Positions 1 to 9,343 of a DNA stretch of 64,000 nucleotides are shown here, in pieces. Each line of letters opens with the position of its first letter. The stretch's first letter is position 1. Made by a program: the position numbers and the translations under genes. Under the pieces are notes generated by a model, which was not told the DNA's origin, ran no database searches, and worked only from the letters and a program-made list of their open reading frames with translations. The DNA is from WRAV01 sp050950205 (GTDB lineage: Bacteria; Bacillota; Clostridia; Oscillospirales; Ruminococcaceae): contig JBMNHF010000020.1 in NCBI GenBank assembly GCA_050950205.1, positions 1 through 64,000 of the forward strand. Direction: 5' to 3'.

Positions 1-2
1 TG

Positions 3-1187
3 AAAAAATATGTCCGTAAAAAGCGGTTTGTTATGAACTCCAAGAGCAGCGGTTATCTTCCGCTGGCGCATGCTCTGGGCAGTGGGCAGGTGGACTTCGG
101 TGAGCATATTTACTATGACGGTGCCGGGCAGCAACAGAACGGCTATGCGCTGACGATTTCCTTCCCCAATTCCAACAAAGGCTACACGCAGACATATCCC
201 TCGCAAAACCAGGAGTGCTTGCTGGAAGGGATGAAACGTGTCTTTGAGCACATTGGCGGGGTTCCGCCCCGGCTGCGCTTTGATAATATGTCCACCGCCG
301 TTGTTCAGGTGCTTAAGGGCACCGAGCGAGTTCTTACGGATGGTTTCATTCGATTTATGCTACATTACCGTTTTCAGGCGGAGTTTTGCAATCCTGCTTC
401 CGGCAATGAAAAAGGAAATGTGGAGAACAAGGTGGGCTACAGTCGCAGAAATGCCTTTGTCCCGGTTCCGACCATTACATCCTTTGACGCATTCAATGAA
501 TCCCTGTGGGAATGGTGTGAAAAGGATGCCCAGCGTCCCCACTACAAGAAAAAGGAACTAATCCAGGAGCTTTGGAAAGACGACGAGGCGAACCTGCTGC
601 GGCTGCCAGAGTATCCATTCTCAGTATTCCGCTATGCTTCGCTGACAGTGAACAAAAGCGGATTTGTAACGATTGAAACCAACAAATATGGCCTTTCTCC
701 CGCGCTTTCCGGTGAAACGGTGCAGGCCAAGATTTTCTTTGACCATGTGGAGTTTTTTCATGACCACCGCCCGGTTGGACACTACCCCAGGAGCTACAAA
801 ACCAACGATGAGGTTTTTGACTGGACGCAATATGTGTCTACGCTCTGTAAAAAGCCGGGAGCGACCCTGCATACTCGTTTCTTCCACCAGATGCCACAGC
901 GGTGGCAGACTTTTTTGGAACAGATCAGCGGCAGAGAGCGTAAGAATGCGCTACAGCTACTCAGTGAAATTGTTTCTGACGGCAATGTCGCTCTGTGCAA
1001 CGATGCATTGGAGCTTGCCGAGGAGAACGGCCGCACAGATGCGGACAGCGTCCGGCAGTGCTACTACATGATTGCAAAGAAGGAATACCGGCCTGATCCG
1101 CTCAAGCTGCCCAGTTCACCGGCGCTGCATTACAATCCCAATCTGTCCGCCTATGACGGCCTGATGGGAGGTGATGTGAGTGTCTGA
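3..1187 (+). CDS. istA: IS21 transposase IstA, 5' truncated by window
   Basis: DDE-type transposase of IS21 elements, which joins the element ends to the target with help from IstB. The reading frame is open from base 3 with no stop, so the N-terminal DNA-binding part lies upstream of the window and the ATG at 33 is internal. The RNase H-fold core is visible: first Asp in GQVDFGEH, second Asp in LRFDNMS, and Glu in the NEKGNVENKVGY motif. A C-terminal Mu-type beta-barrel region follows. The stop overlaps the expected start of istB (GTG at 1180), the usual IS21 arrangement that couples translation of the two genes. The visible part shows no interruption. Confidence 0.93.
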   Translation, partial: KKYVRKKRFVMNSKSSGYLPLAHALGSGQVDFGEHIYYDGAGQQQNGYALTISFPNSNKGYTQTYPSQNQECLLEGMKRVFEHIGGVPPRLRFDNMSTAVVQVLKGTERVLTDGFIRFMLHYRFQAEFCNPASGNEKGNVENKVGYSRRNAFVPVPTITSFDAFNESLWEWCEKDAQRPHYKKKELIQELWKDDEANLLRLPEYPFSVFRYASLTVNKSGFVTIETNKYGLSPALSGETVQAKIFFDHVEFFHDHRPVGHYPRSYKTNDEVFDWTQYVSTLCKKPGATLHTRFFHQMPQRWQTFLEQISGRERKNALQLLSEIVSDGNVALCNDALELAEENGRTDADSVRQCYYMIAKKEYRPDPLKLPSSPALHYNPNLSAYDGLMGGDVSV

Positions 1188-1228
1188 AGAGCTTGAACAG
1201 ATGATGCGACAGGTGAAGCTGGGGCGGC

Positions 1229-1912
1229 ATGGCCAAAGAATGGCGCTCTGTCCAATTTGAAAACACAGAACAATATGTGACCGATCTGCTGAAGCTGGAG
1301 CTCCGTGAGCGAGAGGTCAACCGCATTAACCGCATGGTGAAAACCGCCGGCTTCCGTGTGTTAAAAACACTGGATGATTTCGTGTGGAATTCAGCCATCC
1401 AGCTTCCCAGCGGCATGAGTGCAGGGTACATGGAGGAGTTGGGGTTCCTTCCGCCCAAAGAAAATCTCATTTTCATGGGCACCGTTGGCACCGGCAAAAC
1501 GCATCTTGCCACGGCCATTGCCTTGAAAGCCTGCCAGGAAGGGCGGCGTGTCCGGTTTTACACGGCGGCATCTCTTGCAAACATCCTTTTGGAGAAGAAC
1601 AACAAGGGCACACTGAACAATTATCTCAGCACTCTGAAAAAAGTGGAACTCATTGTGATTGACGAGATTGGCTTCGTGCCGCTGCACAAGGATGCCGCTG
1701 AGCTGCTGTTTCAAGTGATCTCTGACTGCTACGAGCAGAGGAGCCTCATTATTACGTCCAATTTAGAGTTCTCGCAGTGGAACACCGTCTTTGGCGACAA
1801 TCGCCTAACCGCAGCCTTGGTTGACCGGCTGATCCACCATTCTCATATTGTGATCTTTTCCGGCGAGAGCTACCGGCTTACCCAATCCATGCAGCGCCAA
1901 CGTGCTCGCTGA
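1229..1912 (+). CDS. istB: IS21 helper ATPase IstB, start region frameshifted
   Basis: AAA+ ATPase that assists IstA by target selection. It has a Walker A motif GTVGTGKTHLA, a Walker B motif LIVIDEIGF and a sensor-like LIITSNLEFSQW, all typical of IstB/DnaC-like proteins. The usual IstB N-terminus, about 16 residues starting MSEELEQMMRQVKLG, is present in another frame from GTG 1180, overlapping the istA stop. One extra G in the run at 1221-1224 (GGGG, expected GGG) separates it from the main frame. As written, translation would have to begin at the internal ATG 1229. It is either a disabled copy or a sequencing error. The rest of the gene is intact and of normal length. Confidence 0.88.
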   Translation: MAKEWRSVQFENTEQYVTDLLKLELREREVNRINRMVKTAGFRVLKTLDDFVWNSAIQLPSGMSAGYMEELGFLPPKENLIFMGTVGTGKTHLATAIALKACQEGRRVRFYTAASLANILLEKNNKGTLNNYLSTLKKVELIVIDEIGFVPLHKDAAELLFQVISDCYEQRSLIITSNLEFSQWNTVFGDNRLTAALVDRLIHHSHIVIFSGESYRLTQSMQRQRAR

Positions 1913-1939
1913 AAAGCGCTCCAAATAATGAGCATTAGA

Positions 1940-2004
1940 CCCCAACCTGTTTGGCCCCGTGGGTCTCCAAAAAGTGAGCGCTGGGCCCCGACCTGTTCGG
2001 CCCC
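1940..2004 (+). repeat. Direct repeats in IS21 right end
   Basis: Two 19-base copies, 1940-1958 and 1986-2004, of CCCCRACCTGTTYGGCCCC differ at two positions and lie 46 bases apart. Each is followed by a related CCAAAARTG segment. IS21 elements carry multiple internal terminal repeats bound by IstA, so these are probably transposase sites. Confidence 0.6.
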
Positions 2005-2169
2005 CAAAAGTGCAGATACGGGTCCCCGATGCCGCACGCACGAACAACAAATTAGGTGCTCCAAGGTGCTAACCTTTTTGGGGACCTTTTGCTAACATTT
2101 TTACTTGACGAACACATAGTATTAAAGTCAGCTGTAAACAAGGCAAATGAGGATAAGGGTTCCTTTTGT

Positions 2170-3054
2170 TTATGCGTCGTGTTTGCTTTCCAATGCGTTT
2201 TTTAGGTAGACAAGGGATGCGGCAACACTTTCGTCAAGGGCTGCTTTGTCTTGGGGATCCACCATATCTCTCCAAATCTTAATGCTGTGGCCAACCTCTC
2301 CCCCCTGTAAAACAAAGGGTTCCATTACGACATCACCATCATAGCCGATTTCTTTCAGGGCTAATCCAATCTCTTGCCAGTTGATGCGCCCTCCATTGTG
2401 TGGCGGACGGCGGTTTGCTTCGCCAACATGCAGATGCCCCAACCGGTTCCCGGCCAAACGGATCGCTGCAGGAATGGAATCCTCCTCAATGTTCATGTGG
2501 AAGGTATCCAGCATGACAGATACATTTTCCCGGTTTACCTCATTTACATAAGCCATTGCTTCCTCGCAAGTGTTTAACAAATACCCCTCAAAACGATTTA
2601 ACACTTCCATACCAAGGCTGATCTGATAAGAAGCTGCCATATCTGCCAACACTTTCATATTTGCAATGCTATTTTTTAATTCGGATTTCTTATCGAAGGG
2701 TTTGGCATAATCAACCGGCCAGTATCCATACAGGCCACCTCCCAGCTTGCGGATCCCCGCCAGCTGCATTTTCCGAAACATATCCTCGTAAAACGCCATG
2801 GTGTTGCAGATGATCTGAGGATCATCGGATGCGATATTGTGGGCAATATCTGGCCCGTACCCTGCTGTGATGGTGATTTGCTGTTTTTCCGATTCTTCTC
2901 TCAGCCCATCAAAGAATGCATCCGGCTTCTTATAAAATCCGCCAGCTGGAATTTCGAGAAGATCAAACCCAAGCTTTTTTGCTTTTTTCAGGTAGAATAG
3001 AACATCGCATTCCCATTGGAGTTCCCAATAGGGGGCGTAAATGCCATATTTCAT
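2170..3054 (-). CDS. D-psicose/D-tagatose 3-epimerase-like TIM-barrel protein
   Basis: Probably epimerises ketoses at C3, as the D-tagatose/D-psicose 3-epimerase family does. The protein is 294 residues, the family's usual size. Conserved landmarks are GIYAPYWELQWE at the N-terminus, EVLNRFEGYL (metal-binding Glu), VMLDTFHMNIEEDS (metal Asp and His), GHLHVGEANRRPPH and the C-terminal VVMEPFV with the second metal-binding Glu. The start ATG 3054 is chosen for the GAGAGGAGA ribosome site and the family N-terminus. It is the last gene of the long minus-strand sugar operon. The exact sugar is not readable. Related isomerases, such as inosose isomerases, share the fold, but the motif set fits the epimerase branch best. 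Confidence 0.82.
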   Translation of the reverse strand: MKYGIYAPYWELQWECDVLFYLKKAKKLGFDLLEIPAGGFYKKPDAFFDGLREESEKQQITITAGYGPDIAHNIASDDPQIICNTMAFYEDMFRKMQLAGIRKLGGGLYGYWPVDYAKPFDKKSELKNSIANMKVLADMAASYQISLGMEVLNRFEGYLLNTCEEAMAYVNEVNRENVSVMLDTFHMNIEEDSIPAAIRLAGNRLGHLHVGEANRRPPHNGGRINWQEIGLALKEIGYDGDVVMEPFVLQGGEVGHSIKIWRDMVDPQDKAALDESVAASLVYLKNALESKHDA

Positions 3055-3150
3055 TACAAATCTCCTCTCGAATTGCCGGGATAGCCCCTTTTGCAGGGCA
3101 ATAAAGTGGGAAGAAAGGGTGCTCACATTTGTGTGCACCCTTTTGAAGTA

Positions 3151-3540
3151 TTAGGATAACATCTGGCTGAACTCAATCTTTTCTCCATTTGGACCAACGA
3201 TTGTAAAAAACTTTACCCCGTGCTCCCAAAAAGGCAAAAACTGAATGGCATTATCTAAAACCTTCCAGCCCTGTGCTTTGGCAAGTTCAAAGGTTTTTTC
3301 AATATCTTTGACACCAAGGGCCAAATGCTCCACAGCACCGGGAATTCCCGCTGTTTTTTTCTGCTCGTACATTTCAATGACCAAGCCTTTTTGCTGCATA
3401 AACACCACCCTGCTTCCCTGGTTGAGGGTAGAAAAGGCTTCTTCAAACCCCAAATTGCGATAGAACTCCAAGGTTTGCTCCATGTCCTGTACAGGCAGTC
3501 CCACATGCTGCAATCCGGTGATATACTTTTTTAGCTGCAC
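3151..3540 (-). CDS. VOC (glyoxalase/bleomycin resistance fold) protein
   Basis: A 129-residue vicinal-oxygen-chelate protein. The paired beta-alpha-beta modules are visible: GLQHVGLPVQDMEQTLEFYRN at the start and a second module beginning AVEHLALGVKDIEKTFE. It ends in FFTIVGPNGEKIEFSQ, the typical last strand with its Glu metal ligand. VOC proteins bind a divalent metal and catalyse isomerisations, epimerisations or ring openings. The start is GTG 3540 (or GTG 3542) behind AAGGAGAAAGCT. It sits between an FAD oxidoreductase and the ketose epimerase, so a step on an oxidised sugar intermediate is plausible, but the substrate is unknown. Confidence 0.75.
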   Translation of the reverse strand: MQLKKYITGLQHVGLPVQDMEQTLEFYRNLGFEEAFSTLNQGSRVVFMQQKGLVIEMYEQKKTAGIPGAVEHLALGVKDIEKTFELAKAQGWKVLDNAIQFLPFWEHGVKFFTIVGPNGEKIEFSQMLS

Positions 3541-3555
3541 ACAGCTTTCTCCTTT

Positions 3556-5405
3556 TTAATAAACTCTCACTTCAAAAATACGTGCTTCATCGCAGCCATG
3601 GGTCGCTTTGACGGTAATTTGCACCTCATCGCACTCAATGCCGTCAAAGTCCAGTATGTTCAGACGTTGTCCGTTGTTGTCAATTTCCCTTTGGGCAACC
3701 ACAGCGCCGTCCAGCAAAAGCTGTACGCAGTATGTCTTTACCAGCTCATGAGGCAGACCTTTTACCTGTCTTTCCCGCACATTTCGAATCATAGAAGGCT
3801 GAATTTCGTGGCTTAGATCGGTGTCGAAGGTCAGCCGCACCTGATTTACAGTACTGGCCCTGTTGCAGCTTCAAAGTCAGTGTTTGAGGCGTTGTCAATG
3901 AGCTCGAAATCCAGCAGTTGGTGTCATCGTCCACCGAGCGGGAAATGCCGTTGATGACGTTTTGGGCTTTTCCGTTCTCTGTTTCGCTGCTGGCGCTGAT
4001 AGTTGCCGCGCGCGCAAGGTCCTTTTCATCCTCATTGGCAAAGCCCGGGATAAAGCAATCGTTTTTCAACAGCATTTGTTGCAGTTCGTGGATATGCTCT
4101 TTGCCCACCGCTCTGGGGGAGCAATGGTGCTTGAGGGCAAGTGCCGCCGCAGTACCCACCGCCTGCCCTCCCACTGCGCAGGTGCCCATTACACGAGTGG
4201 AGGAAAACGCCATTTTGGTGGCGCTTATGTTTCTACCCGCCATCATAAGATTGCTGACGTTTCTGCTGTAATAGCAGCGATAGGGAATGCTGTAGCAGCC
4301 CTCAAAATTATAAATCCGAGAGCCAACGCTCTTCAGATCCCGAATGCCACCCGGGACATGGACATCCATAGGCCAACCGCCGTACGCTACCGCATCCTCA
4401 AAGATGCGGTTGGCGCGGACATCGTTTTCATTCAGGAGGTAATCCCCCTCCAAGCGGCGGCTTTCCCGGTATCCGGGTACCATGCCAACCCATTCAAGGT
4501 CGTAGTTATCTACGCCGTGGTCTCCCTGATTCTTCAAATGATCCCATACGCCGTAAACACATTTTAGCAGGTCGTCGCGAATTTCCTCGCTCTGCCCGAT
4601 AATGTCGTCATAGTCGCCGCCAAGTTCAATCCACCAATACCCGGCGTCCCACATTGGAAAACTCCGGTAGCTGGTTTTTACCCTCTTCGGGAGTTACGAT
4701 GCCTCCGCCGTCTGCCTGCGCTCCGATTTCATTCAAATGGGGGCGCAGCTTTAAATCCTCTTCGGTATAAGTATTGGCCCAAACCGGTTTTTCGAATTTT
4801 ACAGGCTCGCCCCGGTCGGTTGCCAAGAACATGATGGTGTTGCCCATCATATCCTGATTGGCTTCTTTCGGCGCTGTGGGCTCATTAAATTCCGAACTGG
4901 CCTCGCTGCCGGTGCGGAACGCTGCCCCTGCCGCTACTCCCAGCGTACCATGACCCGTTGCGTCTACAAAAATTGTGCCGTATATGGTAAATTCGGTTTC
5001 TGTGGTGTTTTGGTGCCCGATAACGGCACGAATTTCCCCGTTTTCCAGAATCACATCGTGCACATGGGTGTTCAGGTACGCGGTGATATTTTCTTCCATG
5101 TAGATTTTTTCCCACAGAATCATATCGAAAATTGGAAATGCAGCATAGGGATTCCGGCGTTTGTTCTCGAGCAAGATTTCTTCCAGTATGCCGGTTTCCC
5201 GCAGGTTGGCCTTGGAAGAGTGGCAATTTGCCCCTACAATATGCATACGCGTTTCGGAGCTTCCCGTTCCGCCGAATACTGAGCGGTTTTGCAGGATAGC
5301 TACCTGCACACCCTCTCTGGCTGCCGCAATGGCGGCACACACCCCGGACAGACCGCCGCCTACCACAACAAGGTCATACGAAGCTGTTTGTTCCCTGATA
5401 GACAT
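3556..5405 (-). pseudogene. FAD-dependent oxidoreductase with discoidin-like tail (copy 1), two frameshifts
   Basis: Read through its frame breaks this is a protein of about 615 residues. The N-terminal part has the dinucleotide-binding motif VVVGGGLSGVCAAIAA and the FVDATGHGTLG motif of the FAD_oxidored (PF12831-like) family, then GYWWIELGGDYDDI and the C-terminal FAD motif NLMMAGRNISAT. The last 150 residues resemble a discoidin/F5-8C galactose-binding-like domain (AQNVINGISR..W..LTLKLQQ ... ARIFEVRVY). The frame changes at 4658-4661 (TTTT on the coding strand, expected TTT) and at 3858-3860 (GGG, expected GG). Removing one base at each restores a continuous product that aligns with the second copy at 6547-8449. 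Start ATG 5405 follows AAGGAAAAAATATT. The substrate is unknown, probably a sugar or polyol derivative. Confidence 0.78.
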
Positions 5406-5444
5406 AATATTTTTTCCTTCCTGCGCACCATTTTGGTCAGCGCT

Positions 5445-6472
5445 TTAATCATGCACCTTAATCAGCACTTTCATGGTTTGCTCCCGGTTTGCTTCGATAT
5501 ACTCGTACGCTGCCAAATAATCCTTAAAGGCAAAGTGCTTGCTCATCAACGGTTTTAGCTGGATTTTTCCTTCGCTCATCAAACGCAGCGCATCCAGATA
5601 ATCCTCATGGCGATACATGAAAGATGTATTTAAGTGCAACTCGGAATCATTTAATTTTGCAAGGTCGATGTGTGCCTGCCCGGCAAATACAGCCACAAGA
5701 ATAATGCTTCCACCTTTGCGACTGTTTTGAATGGCCTGATCCATGGTGATGTCGTTGCCCGGCGCAGTCAAAAATGACATCTGCTTTGTCCAGGCCAAAA
5801 CAGCCCATGATCGCCTTGCCAAAATCAACGGTTTTGGTGTTGAATGTGTAGTCTACCCCCACCTGCTTTGCCAGCTGCAACCGATAATCTGAAACATCCG
5901 TTGCCATGACCTGGGCAGCGCCCAACGCTTTGCAGGCCTGTGCAACCAGAATGCCAATGGGGCCGCACCCCAACACGCAGACCTTTGCGCCCTCGATGTT
6001 GGGATAGCGTTTGGCAGCGTGTACAGCAACCGCCAACGGCTCAATCATAGCGCCCTCATCAAAGGACATATTCTCCGGCAGAAGATCAATTTTGGAAGCA
6101 TCTACCGCAAAATATTCGCTGGCTGTTCCCGTTGTCTGAAAGCCCATCAACCTTTAGCTCGTCGCATATGTGGTAGTTTCCATGGGTGCAGGGATGGCAT
6201 TTGCCACAGAATACTTGTGGCTCAATGGTAACCTTTTGGCCCGGTTCAAGCCCCTTTACGTCAGCCCCTACCTTTACAATTTCACCCGAGACCTCATGTC
6301 CCTGAGTGACCGGGTATTTGGTATAGGGATGTTCGCCGTGGAAAACATGAATATCCGACCCGCAGATTCCAATGCGCATGATCTTAACCAAAACCTGATG
6401 GCTGTCTATCTCCGGTACTGCTACCTCGTGGAATTCGATGACGCCCGGCGCTGTCATTACCTGCTGAAGCAT
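5445..6472 (-). pseudogene. Zn-dependent sorbitol-type dehydrogenase, two frameshifts
   Basis: A medium-chain zinc alcohol/polyol dehydrogenase of about 340 residues when repaired. The catalytic zinc region is GICGSDIHVFHGEHP followed by GHEVSGEIV. The structural zinc cysteines are in CGKCHPCTHGNYHIC. The NAD-binding loop is VLGCGPIGILVAQ. The frame shifts at 6149-6150 (TT on the coding strand, expected T) and at 5758-5760 (GGG, expected GG). Deleting one base at each gives an uninterrupted family-like sequence: LKVMGFQTTGTASEYF and VIFDCAGNDITMDQA. Start ATG 6472 follows a G-rich ribosome site. It lies between the two FAD oxidoreductases and is distinct from the intact paralogue at 12856-13893, so the operon carries two different dehydrogenases. 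Confidence 0.8.
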
Positions 6473-6546
6473 AGCTCTACCCCCCTAAATTACATTTGTA
6501 GAAAGTGGATGGTCTCTTTTTTTCATCATGCCGACTGATGTTTTGA

Positions 6547-8449
6547 CTAATAGATTCGCACCTCATAAATGCGGGCATCCGGGCAGCCATTGGTGCTGTG
6601 CACCGTAACCCGCACGGCATCGGCCACCACTGGGTTTTCTAAATCAATCACATTCAAGCGCTGGTGGTTTGCGCTTACGCTGTGGGCAGCAATGACTTGA
6701 CCGGCGCTGAGCAGTTCGACGGTGTAATCTTTTACCAGTGTTTTGGCAACACCCTTTGGCTGTTTTTCGATAAATGCTTTGGACACGGTAATGCAGCGCT
6801 CCTCACTCAAATCAGGATCAAAAGTCAATCGGATTTGAGAAACACTTGCCTGCTCTGCCAGAGTGAGGGTGAGCTGCTCGCCGTTGGGGCCTATGCCATC
6901 AGAGCACCATAAGTTGCTGTTCTCCCCTTCCCGGCGGGTGACGCCGGAAATGACATTTTTGGCTTCGTATCCTTCTTGCTCGGAAGTTGCAAAGATGACA
7001 GCGGTTCTGGCCTTGTCCTGCCGGATCCTCATTTTTGCAGCCGATTAAATACAAGTCATTCTTTAGCAGCTCCTGCTGCAGCTGTTTTATGTGCTGCTTT
7101 CCGTACTCCTCTGGAGTTAAGCCGCACAGAGCAGCGTTTGCCGCCGCAATTCCAACAGCTTCTCCCCCAATGGCACAAGTTCCCCATCACCCGGGTAGAG
7201 CCCATCGCCAGCTTGGAAGCCGAGATGTTTCGCCCAGCCATCATAAGGTTCGAGATTGTCTTGGAGCAATAGCAACCATATGGAATGGAGTAAAGCCCCT
7301 TAAAGGAACGCACCTTGGAGGGGATCTGTCCCTTAGCCCAAAATCCGCCTGCAATATGCTCATCCATGGGCCATCCGCCCATAGGCCACAGCGTCGTCAA
7401 AAACGCGGTTGGCCAAAATATCATTTGCCGTCAGAACAGCATGTCCCATCAGGCGACGGCTTTCTCTCATGGCTCCCAATTGCCAACCCATATTAACTCG
7501 TAATTCTCAGCTCCGTGATCACCGCCGTTTTTAATGTGATCCATACGCCATATACTGTGCGATAAAAGCTCGTAGCGAATATCCTCCGATTGTTTGATAA
7601 TATCGTCCCAATCGCCGCCAAGGCTCAATCCACCAATAACCGGATTTTACGTCATACTTCTCCACCAGTTCGTCGGAGTAATGCTCGTAATCTTCATCCG
7701 GCTTCAACACAACAACATCGTCTGCGGTGTGATACACCACAATGTCGCCGTGATAGCGGTATGCAAAGTCTTCCTCGGTAAAGGTGTGCGCCCAGTCCGG
7801 CTTTACAAATTTAACCGGATGCCCAACGTCTTCGGCCACAAAATAGATGGTATTGCCCATCGTTTCCCCATCGGCCACTTCCGGCGCATCTTTTTCGTTG
7901 TATTCAGGCAGCCTTCCCGGCCAATCTTGTACTCTGCACCGGCATAGTAGCCCAGCGTGCCGTTGCCGGTAGCATCTACAAAAACATTTGCCTCCAGCTC
8001 AAAGGTAGTCTCGGTTGTCATTTGATAGCAGGAAACATTTTGGATCTGCTTTCCGTCAGATTTCACTTCGTTCATGGTGGTATTCATGTATAGGTCAAGG
8101 TTTTTGCATTTTTAGCCGCAGACCAGAGCACCCCATCCCAAATGGAGTAGTTGTAGCTGTCGTTGAGGTATTTATTTTCCAGCTGCAGCTCCATGAGAAT
8201 GCCGGTTTCCGCTGCATCCTTTTTGCCCCAGTGGCAGGAGGCCCCCGAAATATGCATCCTCATTTCCGAGCTGGCGTTTCCGGCCAAACACGCTTCGGTC
8301 ATGACCAAGGCGGTTTTTGCTCCCTGACGGGCTGAGGCCATAGCCGCACACAGGCCGCTCATGCCGCCTCCGACCACCACTACATCATATTTGAGATTAA
8401 CCCGATCTCTTTCGGTGCAGCTTGGCACTTCATGAATATAGTTCTTCAT
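6547..8449 (-). pseudogene. FAD-dependent oxidoreductase with discoidin-like tail (copy 2), at least seven indels
   Basis: Paralogue of the protein at 3556-5405 with the same architecture: VVVGGGMSGLCAAMASARQG FAD-binding motif, FVDATGNGTLGYYAG, GYWWIE, YGGWPMDEH, NLMMAGRNISAS and a C-terminal discoidin-like domain ending ARIYEVRIY. Frame changes occur near 8101-8105 (one base missing), 7915 (one missing), 7623 (one extra), 7486 (one missing), 7378-7380 (one extra), 7182-7185 (one extra) and 7017-7018 (one extra). There may be more damage near 7550. Most fall in short homopolymers. The start ATG 8449 has a good GAAGGAGCAAGCA site. As written no functional protein would be made. It is either decayed or badly sequenced. 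Confidence 0.75.
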
Positions 8450-8486
8450 TGCTTGCTCCTTCTATCATTTCTGTTTTATGGCGACA

Positions 8487-9331
8487 CTAACCCTTTACAG
8501 CGCCTGCCGTAAAGACCACTGACCAACTGCCTGCCCAAGAAGGTGAATACGACCAAAATGGGTATAATTGCAACGGTTGCTGCAGCGCACAGCGGCCCCC
8601 ATTCCTGCCCAAAGAACCCTATGTAATCGTAGATTGCCATTTGAATATTCTTCAGCTGCACGCCGTTTACCATGACGGAAGTTGTAATGTACTCGTTCCC
8701 AAGAGCCAATGAAAATAAACAGGCTTGCCGCCGCCAAATTCGGCTTAATAATTGGGTGGATCAGGCGGGTGATGATATAGAATTGGCTACAACCGTCAAT
8801 CATAGCTGCTTCTTCAATTTCATAAGGCATGTTGCGAATGCCGAAATCAGCATCCAAATACACAGCGGCAGTTATAAGCCGTATAGATCAGCGGCATGGT
8901 ATACCAGTGATTGGCCAGCCCCTGCTTCATCATCAGCAGATAGTTGGGAATCAACAATACCGAACTGCCGGTAGACAGCGGAATGCCCACACCACAATGT
9001 AGAACCAGAATTTTTTAAGAAAAAGCGGCGTCGGGAAAAGCCATATGCTGCAAGATAGCCAAATAGCAACCCAAGTACAATTGCTGCAAGTGTATACAGC
9101 GCACTGTTCAAAACGCTTTGGAAATAGCCGGCGGATAAGAATGCGCTGATAATTGGCCCAAGTAACATTAAACCCAATTACCTTTGGAGGATAAGAGGCA
9201 ATTTCGTTGGCGTTTTTTGAGCGAAGTAACAAAACACCAGTAGATGGGGGTGATGGTAATAAAAGCCATAAATATTAAACCAGGCCGTTTACAAGGCTGT
9301 TGATGAACCTTTTCATGGTTTTGCTGTTCAT
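8487..9331 (-). pseudogene. CUT1 sugar ABC permease (MalG type), multiple frameshifts
   Basis: Second membrane subunit of the sugar ABC importer. Pieces in different frames line up with a MalG-like permease of about 280 residues: N-terminal first helix, SLKNANEIASYPP, SVLNSALYTLAAIVLGLLFG with its following helix, the cytoplasmic coupling loop EIEEAAMIDGCSQF, and a C-terminus that reads VVFTAGAVKG with stop at 8487 after repair. At least five single-base indels are needed to join them. The first is within 60 bases of the ATG at 9331, which itself has a strong AAGGAGG site. It follows the intact MalF-type gene by 12 bases. The EAA loop identifies the family with confidence. Confidence 0.75.
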
Positions 9332-9343
9332 CCCTCAACCTCC

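Larger units (their letters stand above)
1..2116 (+). mobile_element. IS21-family insertion sequence, right part
   Basis: This is the right portion of an IS21-type element: istA lacking its 5' end, istB, then about 200 bases of repeat-rich non-coding end. The left end lies outside the window. The right boundary is inferred, not proven: the last part reads as an inverted-repeat type end finishing in ..GACGAACACA near 2110-2116, after which sequence character changes and the sugar operon begins. IS21 elements normally end in CA and make a short target duplication, which cannot be checked without the other end. Confidence 0.8.

Noticed and set aside
2170..5405. C-glycoside deglycosidase (dgp/dfg) locus
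   Set aside because: The isomerase and oxidoreductase content was suggestive, but the partner beta-subunit-type small protein and the Gfo/Idh/MocA oxidase of those loci are absent.
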